From: an uncultured Pelagibacteraceae bacterium
GTDB taxonomy: Bacteria > Pseudomonadota > Alphaproteobacteria > Pelagibacterales > Pelagibacteraceae
DNA length: 64,000 nt
Reading direction: 5' to 3'
Assembly: GCA_902537555.1 (NCBI GenBank)
Contig: CACBBR010000004.1
Location: 1-64,000, forward strand
How positions within the stretch are numbered: the stretch's first letter is position 1; each line of letters opens with the position of its first letter. The translations under genes were made by a program, and so were the position numbers. The notes beneath the pieces were generated by a model. It did not search any database. It saw only the letters and a list, made by a program, of their open reading frames with translations, and was not told the origin of the DNA. Of this stretch, positions 57,948 through 64,000 are shown piece by piece.

Positions 57948-59402
57948 TTAATTTTTTTGTCTTCTCAAAAATGCCGGAATTTCTAAATCATCTTCTTCTT
58001 CTTTTGTTTCACTTATTTCAGGTGTTAAAGAAGTTTGATCTTCAGTTTCTCCATTAGAATTAAATAGTTCAGGCGTTTCCTCATCAAAATTAAAGTTCTC
58101 AAGTCCATTTGATGGAAAAGTTTCAGTTTCTTGTTTTTCTTTCGGATGCTCATCAACTTTAGATATTTGATCTTCAACCGAGTTAACCTCTTCTTCAACA
58201 ATTGCTGAACTTATAACTTCCTCAGACGAACTTGTTACGGATGCCTCTTGACTACCAGTTTCAGCTTTTTCCTCTTCCTCAAATTTGAGTGCATTAGCAC
58301 CATTGGTCATTATTGAATTATTCTGATTTGAGAAAGAAAAAGATTGATTTGTAATATTATTGGAAAAATCAGAGTATCCAGGATTTCTATTCTGTATTCT
58401 ATGAACCATATTAATTACTGATTTTGGTTCAGGCTGTTGACCATCTAAAGAAGTGGCAACTATGGAAACTCTCATTAAGCCATCAAGTTTTTCATCAGTA
58501 ATCGCACCGATTATAAGTTCTGCCTCTGGATCTACCTCAGCTCTTACCTTATTGACAGCTTCATCAACCTCAAAAAGTTTCAAATCTTTTCCACCAGTTA
58601 TATTAACTAAAAGTCCTTTAGCTCCCTTTAAAGTATAGTCATCTATTAATGGATTACTAATTGCCATTTCAGCTGCTTTAACAGCTCTACCTTCACCTTC
58701 AGCTTGACCTGTTCCCATCATAGCCTTGCCCATTGAACTCATAACAGTTTCAACATCAGCAAAATCTAAGTTTATTAAACCAGGTCTTACCATTAAATCT
58801 GTAATACTCTGAACTCCATGAAGCAAAACATCATTTGAGAGCTCAAAAGACTCTTCAAATGTAGTTTGTTCACTTGCAATTTTAAATAAATTTTGATTAG
58901 GAACTACAATAATAGTATCTACATGTTTTCTTAACTCTTCTAGCCCTTGATTTGCTTTTCTCATTCTTGAAGGACCTTCATACAAAAAAGGTAAAGTAAC
59001 TACCCCAATAGTAAGTATATTCAACTCCTTAGCAGCTCGCGCTATCACATGTGCAGCACCAGTTCCAGTTCCACCGCCCATTCCTGCGGTTATAAATACC
59101 ATATTTGCACCTTGAAGAACATTTACTATCTCATTCAAAGACTCATCAGCAGCAGCTTCTCCGATGTCTAATTTTGCGCCAGCTCCTAATCCTTTTGTTA
59201 AATTCAAACCCATTTGAATTTTTGTTTGAGCATGACTTAGTCTCAAGTCTTGCGCGTCTGTATTCACAGCTATAAACTCAACTCCTTGTAAACCTGCTTC
59301 TATCATTCCATTAATAGCATTTCCTCCAGCTCCTCCAATACCTAAAACTAGTATTCTTGGTTTCAGTTCTTTTATGTCTGGTGCTTTAAAATTAATTGTC
59401 AT
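57948..59402 (-). CDS. ftsZ: cell division GTPase FtsZ
   Basis: FtsZ is the tubulin homologue forming the Z ring. The GTPase domain has [19 protein letters not shown], the tubulin signature GGGTGTGAA, and the catalytic loop [12 protein letters not shown] ~150-residue acidic linker rich in Glu/Ser follows, and the C-terminus [11 protein letters not shown] is the conserved peptide binding FtsA. Length 484. It lies 11 nt after mraZ and 18 nt before rsmH, a displaced position: in most bacteria it follows ftsA. As second gene it would be under the MraZ-controlled promoter. Confidence 0.98.
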   Translation of the reverse strand: MTINFKAPDIKELKPRILVLGIGGAGGNAINGMIEAGLQGVEFIAVNTDAQDLRLSHAQTKIQMGLNLTKGLGAGAKLDIGEAAADESLNEIVNVLQGANMVFITAGMGGGTGTGAAHVIARAAKELNILTIGVVTLPFLYEGPSRMRKANQGLEELRKHVDTIIVVPNQNLFKIASEQTTFEESFELSNDVLLHGVQSITDLMVRPGLINLDFADVETVMSSMGKAMMGTGQAEGEGRAVKAAEMAISNPLIDDYTLKGAKGLLVNITGGKDLKLFEVDEAVNKVRAEVDPEAELIIGAITDEKLDGLMRVSIVATSLDGQQPEPKSVINMVHRIQNRNPGYSDFSNNITNQSFSFSNQNNSIMTNGANALKFEEEEKAETGSQEASVTSSSEEVISSAIVEEEVNSVEDQISKVDEHPKEKQETETFPSNGLENFNFDEETPELFNSNGETEDQTSLTPEISETKEEEDDLEIPAFLRRQKN

Positions 59403-59413
59403 TTATCCCCCAT

Positions 59414-59869
59414 TTAGTTATTAAGTTTTTGCTCCCATTTAAGGTTAGCCCTGTTAATGTTTGATTTTTTTCTAGCAGTGACCCTAAATTTTTCAAAAGT
59501 TGTTGGTTCCCATATTTGAAAAGTTTTTCCTTGACCAACAAACAACATGCTATTTTTTATTTTTGCATGTTTTAATAGTTTTTCTGTAATAAGAATTCTT
59601 CCTTCACTATCAAATTGTAAATTAATACTTTCTGATAATATTGAGGTGGCAAAATAATCCTTCTTATCCTCAAATGGATTTAAAGAGTCTATTGCATTTG
59701 AAATTTTTTCAATTCTGTCTTGCGGCCAAGCCTCAATTGATTGATTGTTAAATGATGGAAAACACACCACTCCGTTATATCCCATATTTGAAAGATAGCT
59801 TCTGAAACTAGCAGGCACGGACACCCTTCCTTTTTTGTCTAATTTGTTTTCGTAGGTAGATAAAAACAT
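59414..59869 (-). CDS. mraZ: transcriptional regulator MraZ
   Basis: MraZ is a ring-forming AbrB-fold repressor of its own dcw operon. The 151-residue protein has two SpoVT/AbrB-like repeats: FLSTYENKLDKKGRVSVPASFR, and ILSESINLQFDSEGRILITEKL, each with the conserved D-x-x-GR. It is followed by ftsZ after 11 nt and preceded by a promoter with three MraZ boxes, so autoregulation is expected. Confidence 0.95.
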   Translation of the reverse strand: MFLSTYENKLDKKGRVSVPASFRSYLSNMGYNGVVCFPSFNNQSIEAWPQDRIEKISNAIDSLNPFEDKKDYFATSILSESINLQFDSEGRILITEKLLKHAKIKNSMLFVGQGKTFQIWEPTTFEKFRVTARKKSNINRANLKWEQKLNN

Positions 59870-59888
59870 AATCCATAAATTCCATATT

Positions 59889-59912
59889 TGGGATTTTATG
59901 GGATATTATGGG
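59889..59912. promoter_or_regulatory. MraZ operator: three TGGG repeats at 10-bp spacing
   Basis: On the plus strand TGGG occurs at 59889-59892, 59899-59902 and 59909-59912, exactly one helical turn apart. Three TGGG direct repeats separated by 6 nt are the known MraZ binding pattern in E. coli. Two repeats flank the -10 hexamer of the mraZ promoter directly, so binding would block polymerase. Confidence 0.88.
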
Positions 59913-59931
59913 TTTTAAATATAATCGTCAA
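59903..59931 (-). promoter_or_regulatory. mraZ/dcw operon promoter
   Basis: Minus-strand TTGACG (59926-59931) and TAATAT (59903-59908) are separated by exactly 17 nt, near the sigma70 consensus, about 34 nt before the mraZ ATG. This is the only strong promoter seen for the 21-kb division cluster. A second -10-like TAAAAT lies at 59893-59898. Confidence 0.8.
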
Positions 59932-60039
59932 TACATAAAATCATACTTGAGTATTCTTGATTTGTTCTAAATTTCTACAGTTTAGAAAATAGAAATAATG
60001 ATTAAATTTAGTATGAATTAAGAATTCTAAAGTTAAATT

Positions 60040-60402
60040 TTTGCCAGATAAAATGTAAGCCGGGTTCTGTCATTTAAACTTATCATTTCTCTAGGCCTTA
60101 AATTACTTTAAGGCTCAAGCAACTAACCCTGATGACTAGCCAAAGACTACTTTTAGTTATTTCTAACTTTGTCATCTCTACTAAGTCTTGCTCTCAGTGG
60201 GGTTTTCCATGCGCTAGCTGTTACCAACTTAGCCGGTGTGCTCTTACCACACCTTTTCACCCTTGCCTTGATAAGGCGGTTTATTTTCTGTGGCACTATC
60301 CCTGGGGTCGCCCCCGCCAGCCGTTAACTGGCACTGTGTCTTTGTAGAGCCCGGACTTTCCTCTTTAATAAATTAAAGCGATAAGTCATTTATCTGGCAA
60401 AG
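60040..60402 (-). ncRNA. rnpB: RNase P RNA (class A)
   Basis: RNase P RNA is the ribozyme that trims tRNA 5' ends. On the minus strand the conserved blocks appear in order: GAGGAAAGTCCGGGCTC, GGCGGGGGCGACCCCAGGGA, ATAGTGCCACAGAAA, GGTAAGAGCACACCGG, CTAGCGCATGG, and ACAGAACCCGGCTTA near the 3' end. The ends TTTGCCAGATAAA and TTTATCTGGCAAA pair as helix P1, which sets the ends within a few bases. About 363 nt. The rest of the gene-free stretch 59870-60438 contains only the mraZ promoter; 59932-60039 shows nothing I can name. Confidence 0.96.
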
Positions 60403-60438
60403 AGACCATATTAATTTTTATCGTAAATTCAACATAAA

Positions 60439-61185
60439 TTATTTAAGATTATTTAGGGATTTTGCTATCTCATAACATTCAATATCTAATTTTCCATCAA
60501 CTAGCTCTGGTCTAAACCTCATTTGAAAAATTTTGATAATTTTTTTTAGTTCGTATGAATTAGAATACTTTGTTCTATAACCTATTTTTTTTAAGTAATA
60601 AATAAATTTTTTTAAACCTGGTTCAAAAATTTGACTCTTAGATATTTTAAGTTTTTTAAAATTAACTTTATGCCAAATTCCAATTTTCTTTGTATACAAA
60701 AATTTCCAAGGAAATTTTTCGCCTGGGTCTATTTTTCTCAAAGGAGCTATATCTGAATGACCAAGAATATTCTTTTTATTGATATTGTATTTTTTAATTA
60801 AGTATTTAGATATTTTGATTAAGCTTTTAATTTGTTTTTTATTAAATTTTTTATAACCATGTTCATGTCCCGGATTAGAAATTTCGATTCCTAAAGAAGT
60901 AGAATTTAATGATTTGTCTTTATTCCAGTAAGATTTACCGGCATGCCAAGCAGTATACAACTCTGGTACCATTTGTATTAATTTTCCGGATGAAGTTATA
61001 TAAAAATGACAACTCACGTTAGAATTAGGATTGGTCAGTTTTTTTATCGCTAATTTGTCTGTTTTCATTCCTGTGTAATGAAAAATTAGATACTTAATTT
61101 TTTTTTTATCTCTTTTTTTTGAATTGAAATTTGGTGAGTAATTAATTGTCATTTTTTCAACATTTTTTTGCATTATTTCAAACAT
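60439..61185 (-). CDS. N-acetylmuramoyl-L-alanine amidase (Amidase_2, AmpD/AmiD-like)
   Basis: Cleaves the amide bond between MurNAc and the peptide in peptidoglycan fragments. The Amidase_2 domain has LIFHYTGM (zinc His), SCHFYITSSGKLIQMVPE, AWHAGKSYW, GIEISNPGHEHGY, and ILGHSDIAPLRKIDPGEKFPW with a zinc His and the catalytic region. Residues ~185-248 resemble a peptidoglycan-binding helical domain (LKKFIYYLKKIGY...MRFRPELVDGKLD). No signal peptide is seen, so a cytoplasmic AmpD-like recycling role is likely. Starts at 61173 or 61152 are also possible. Confidence 0.88.
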   Translation of the reverse strand: MFEIMQKNVEKMTINYSPNFNSKKRDKKKIKYLIFHYTGMKTDKLAIKKLTNPNSNVSCHFYITSSGKLIQMVPELYTAWHAGKSYWNKDKSLNSTSLGIEISNPGHEHGYKKFNKKQIKSLIKISKYLIKKYNINKKNILGHSDIAPLRKIDPGEKFPWKFLYTKKIGIWHKVNFKKLKISKSQIFEPGLKKFIYYLKKIGYRTKYSNSYELKKIIKIFQMRFRPELVDGKLDIECYEIAKSLNNLK

Positions 61186-61227
61186 TTAAATCTTTAAATA
61201 AATAAAGGATATAATATAAATAACTAA

Positions 61228-62037
61228 ATGAAAAAGTTTTTAACAATATTTATAATTTCATTTGTATCTCAAATTATTTCTTTAAATAGTTTCGCAGGTT
61301 CTGATGGATCGGTTGAAATGAAAAAAGTTGATAAAACTTTAGAAACTACATCAGAAATTAAGGATTGTTTTGAAACAGTTAATAGAGGTATTTTTGCTTT
61401 TAACCAGGGCTTAGACAAAATTTTTTTTAAACCTGTTGCTAAAGGATACAGATATCTTCCAAAACCAATAAGATCGGGAACGAGTAATGCATTGAGTAAT
61501 TTATCTAATGTGGTCACTATACCAAATAATATTTTACAAGGACAAATTAAGGAAGCTGGAATAAATACACTAAGATTTTCGATAAATTCTACTCTTGGAA
61601 TTGCAGGAATATTTGATGTTGCTTCATATTATGGTCTTAATAAACTAGATAAAGAAGATTATGGTCAAACACTAGGCACTTGGGGTGTTAAAGAGGGATG
61701 TTATTTTGTCCTTCCTGTTCTGGGTCCTACAACGGTAAGAGACTCTTTAGGTTCAATGATCAATTTTTCAGGTGGTGATGCATGGTATAACGTTACGATA
61801 GCAAATGACACCACATATTTTGAAAATTCTGATTATTATTATTCTAGATTAACTGCGGGAGTTGATTTTAGAGCAAAAAATTTAGAGGCTTTTGATAGCT
61901 TAGAAAAAAATTCATTAGACCTTTACGCCTCAGTTAGAAGTCTTTATTTACAGGATAGAAAAAGAAAAATTTTAAATCTTGACGAGACAACTGAAACCAT
62001 GAACGATGATGATTGGGAAGAAATAGATACCCAGTAA
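61228..62037 (+). CDS. mlaA: MlaA (VacJ) family outer-membrane lipid-asymmetry protein, no lipobox
   Basis: MlaA removes misplaced phospholipids from the outer leaflet of the outer membrane and hands them to MlaC. The 269-residue protein has a Sec signal (MKKFLTIFIISFVSQIISLN) and the family motifs FETVNRGIFAFNQGLDKIFFKPVAKGY, LSNVVTIPNNILQGQ, RFSINSTLGIAGIFDVAS, EDYGQTLGTWGVKEGCYFVLP and LGPTTVRDS. There is no Cys after the signal, so unlike E. coli MlaA it is not a lipoprotein. It is followed by mlaC after 6 nt. Confidence 0.93.
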   Translation: MKKFLTIFIISFVSQIISLNSFAGSDGSVEMKKVDKTLETTSEIKDCFETVNRGIFAFNQGLDKIFFKPVAKGYRYLPKPIRSGTSNALSNLSNVVTIPNNILQGQIKEAGINTLRFSINSTLGIAGIFDVASYYGLNKLDKEDYGQTLGTWGVKEGCYFVLPVLGPTTVRDSLGSMINFSGGDAWYNVTIANDTTYFENSDYYYSRLTAGVDFRAKNLEAFDSLEKNSLDLYASVRSLYLQDRKRKILNLDETTETMNDDDWEEIDTQ

Positions 62038-62043
62038 TTATTA

Positions 62044-62634
62044 ATGAACAAAATAAAAATTCTATCATTTTTTTTTTTAGTTTTTTTTTTAAATACAAGT
62101 TTAGACTCCAAAGAACCTAGCAAGTTAATTAATGAAATTGTTAATGAAGCATCGATAATACTATCAAGCTCAGATCCTGTAGAAGCAAAAATAATTAAAT
62201 TAAATAACATCGCAGAAACTAAAGTAGATATTGATGGTATTGGAATGTATACCTTAGGAAAATATCGTAAAAATCTTACTGAAGAAGAAAAAATTAAATA
62301 TAAAAAGCTATTTAAAAGCTACTTTCTAAAAAGTTTTTCAAGTAGATTAGTAGATTACTCAGATCCAAAAATTAACGTAGTCTCCGAAAAAAAAATAAAT
62401 GATAATTATACAATAGTAAATACAATTTTAGAGGAAACATCCAAAAACCCAGAAATTAAAATTGATTGGAGAATCTATACTAAAAATCCTGAGAGACCGT
62501 TGATTAGAGATTTGATTGTCGAAGGTTTGAGTTTAGCCAGAACTCAAAAAGAGGAATTCAAATCGATACTACAAAATAACAACAATGATATTAATTACCT
62601 ATTTAAATCTTTAGAAGAATTTATAATAAAATAG
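62044..62634 (+). CDS. mlaC: periplasmic phospholipid shuttle MlaC
   Basis: MlaC ferries phospholipids across the periplasm to the MlaFEDB transporter. The 196-residue protein has a signal peptide containing runs of 11 and 10 T (FFFLVFFLN), then LINEIVNEASIIL, IDGIGMYTLGKYRKNLTEEEKIKYKKLF, and DWRIYTKNPERPLIRDLIVEGLSLARTQKEEF, matching the MlaC/Tgt2 pattern. It forms a two-gene operon with mlaA. The inner-membrane components are not in this window. Confidence 0.92.
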   Translation: MNKIKILSFFFLVFFLNTSLDSKEPSKLINEIVNEASIILSSSDPVEAKIIKLNNIAETKVDIDGIGMYTLGKYRKNLTEEEKIKYKKLFKSYFLKSFSSRLVDYSDPKINVVSEKKINDNYTIVNTILEETSKNPEIKIDWRIYTKNPERPLIRDLIVEGLSLARTQKEEFKSILQNNNNDINYLFKSLEEFIIK

Positions 62635-62672
62635 CATATCACCTTGATATTTTGATAAGACTAGAAATAATT

Positions 62673-64000
62673 TTAGTTTTGTATTATTTTTATTTCAGAT
62701 AAATAAAAATGACCTAAAGATTTTTGTGATTTCTCAATTTTTTTAATTTGTCTCCAATATTTACTTAATTGCTCTGTATTTCTAATAAAACCCCAATCAT
62801 AAATTACAAAACTTCCATAATTGCCACTTATAAATTTATTATGCGCTTCAAGCAAACCATCTGTTTCAAAAGGTTCATTATTTTCAATTTTATGAGTACA
62901 ATTTCCACTTTTGCATGAATAAATGTAATAATTATTGACTACACCATGAAAGTCTGAATTTGTAATTACCAATATCCATGAATTTATATCTACAAAATAA
63001 TATTTTTTGTCCTTATTTTTATTTAAGTAATCTACAGTTCCTTTAAAAAGATTTGCATATGATGGTGCATCGCAGAAAAAATTAATAAAACATTTATGTT
63101 GAACAATATTTTTCAGAATAGGAGGTGCTAGGTTTTTTCCATGTACAAGAATCATAATAATTACTGAAAAAAATAATATTATTTTATTAACTTTTATAAA
63201 TTCAGAGAAATGAATTATAAAATATATAAGTGGTATATATAAGTATAGTAAGTATCTTCCTCCTGAACCATCAGAAAAATAAAAATATTTAAATATTGTT
63301 ATTAAAATAAATAATGCAATTATAAAATAATCGAATCTTTTAAATAATACACTTAAAAATTTTGAATAGAATATTGTTATGATAAATAAGGGAAGTATTA
63401 ATGTTAAAATTAAAAAATAAGCAAATTGTATACTGTTAACCGGTCCGGATGAAGGACTACTCTGATTGTATAAAAAATAAGATAAAAAAAAGTCCTCAAA
63501 ATCATAACCATAATATATTTTTGGGAGATAATTAATAATTAAAAAAACCAAAAAGTATAAAAAAGCATACAGTATAAATTCTGATATTTTTTTTTTATTA
63601 AATAAAAAAATGTATATATGAGTTAATATTAAAATTAGTGAGTATAAATATACATCAATCAAAATTATCGAAGATAGTGAAAAAAAAATTACAGATAAAA
63701 ATAAATAATTAGAATTTTTTTTTACTATTGAATTTATTAAACAGTAAATAAAAGGAATAAAAAAAGAATAATAAAATAGAATAAATACAATATGTGGCTT
63801 TCTTAAAAAAAATATTGAAGAAAAAGATAGAATTAGTAACCAGAAAACTTGGTAGTTCAGATTTTTTTTGTTAAGCAGATAGAGTAATATTAAGAAAAAT
63901 AAGAAAATTGTTAACGAGTAGAGAACATAAGCTTGATAAACCCCATAACCTATTATGGTTGAGACAAGTTTTATAAACAAAAAAAATAGGGGACCTTTAT
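62673..64000 (-). CDS. multi-pass membrane protein, possible GT-C glycosyltransferase, N-terminus beyond window
   Basis: I do not recognise this protein. There are about ten hydrophobic helices and a C-terminal soluble domain (~110 residues: WILVITNSDFHGVV, SCKSGNCTHKIE, FVIYDWGFIRNTEQL). The first usable start in the window is a TTG at 63980, but the frame stays open to 64000 (KGPLFF before it), and KGPL resembles the first periplasmic loop of GT39/PMT-type enzymes. The gene is therefore probably truncated by the window edge. The helix-loop layout recalls the GT-C gene at 22772-24067, but sequence identity by eye is low. Confidence 0.55.
   Translation of the reverse strand, partial: KGPLFFLFIKLVSTIIGYGVYQAYVLYSLTIFLFFLILLYLLNKKNLNYQVFWLLILSFSSIFFLRKPHIVFILFYYSFFIPFIYCLINSIVKKNSNYLFLSVIFFSLSSIILIDVYLYSLILILTHIYIFLFNKKKISEFILYAFLYFLVFLIINYLPKIYYGYDFEDFFLSYFLYNQSSPSSGPVNSIQFAYFLILTLILPLFIITIFYSKFLSVLFKRFDYFIIALFILITIFKYFYFSDGSGGRYLLYLYIPLIYFIIHFSEFIKVNKIILFFSVIIMILVHGKNLAPPILKNIVQHKCFINFFCDAPSYANLFKGTVDYLNKNKDKKYYFVDINSWILVITNSDFHGVVNNYYIYSCKSGNCTHKIENNEPFETDGLLEAHNKFISGNYGSFVIYDWGFIRNTEQLSKYWRQIKKIEKSQKSLGHFYLSEIKIIQN

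Noticed and set aside
60132..60347. 71-aa open frame on the plus strand with Cys/Trp/Pro-rich product
   Set aside because: It lies wholly antisense to the RNase P RNA, whose conserved blocks explain the GC-rich sequence.
60403..60438. Possible rnpB promoter TTGAAT...TAATAT
   Set aside because: The spacing between the hexamers is only about 13 nt, too short for a sigma70 promoter.
61944..62210. 88-aa minus-strand frame across the mlaA-mlaC junction
   Set aside because: Antisense to two well-supported genes and composed of low-complexity Lys/Phe runs.

Overview
The window is chromosomal DNA from a free-living marine alphaproteobacterium and fits the SAR11 clade (Candidatus Pelagibacter or a close relative). 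Evidence: visibly AT-rich sequence, almost no intergenic space, neighbouring genes that overlap by 1-20 nt even when convergent, a blue-tuned proteorhodopsin beside ferredoxin/ferredoxin reductase genes, an alphaproteobacterial LexA-type box (GAAC-N7-GAAC), a two-cysteine DksA and Lys/Asn/Ile-rich proteins. The assignment is inferred from gene content; no database search was possible. I saw no rRNA, tRNA, CRISPR array, insertion sequence or phage gene.

Layout. 1-4978 (-): a packed run psd, pssA, putative glycosyltransferase, rlmE, guaB (IMP dehydrogenase without its CBS module), a small exported TPR-like protein and the start of guaA. 5057-13360: icd (+), alaS, recA (own terminator, possible LexA box), a TolC-like outer-membrane protein, a glycerate-kinase-like P-loop kinase and two GFA-fold zinc proteins. 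13361-15180 (+): an SOS-type umuDC operon with a perfect -35 box and a GAAC-N7-GAAC box at the expected start site.

15173-24067 (-): the most unusual part. Nine genes are joined mostly by 1-4 nt stop/start overlaps. In transcription order they are a GT-C (PMT/ArnT-like) membrane glycosyltransferase, a 41-residue one-helix membrane protein, a DPM1-like GT2, a DUF1800 protein, a Tat-exported DUF1501 protein, an exported alginate-lyase-like protein and three diverged exported jelly-roll proteins resembling polysaccharide lyases. I read this as an undescribed envelope or secreted-glycan module, either for making and trimming the cell's own glycan or for degrading an external one.

24147-34903: dksA, GST, ferredoxin reductase, ferredoxin, proteorhodopsin (terminator, palindromic leader), prpE, dihydroorotase, ygfZ, a MazG-like pyrophosphohydrolase, fumC and an AsmA-like protein. 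34940-38643 (+): uvrD-type helicase and aminopeptidase P.

38635-59869 (-): one continuous division and cell-wall (dcw) cluster read as mraZ, ftsZ, rsmH, ftsL, ftsI, murE-murF (fused), mraY, murD, ftsW, murG, murC, murB, ddl, ftsQ, ftsA, lpxC, bamD, ligA. Two departures stand out: ftsZ has moved to second position from its usual place after ftsA, and MurE and MurF are one polypeptide. The promoter has a TTGACG/TAATAT core with three TGGG repeats at exact 10-bp spacing over the -10, a textbook MraZ operator. 60040-64000: RNase P RNA, an AmpD-like amidase, mlaA, mlaC and a membrane protein cut by the window edge.

Start codons were chosen by eye. In several genes the longest open frame begins at TTG or GTG, and I moved the start to an internal ATG that fits the family's usual N-terminus or couples with the previous stop.
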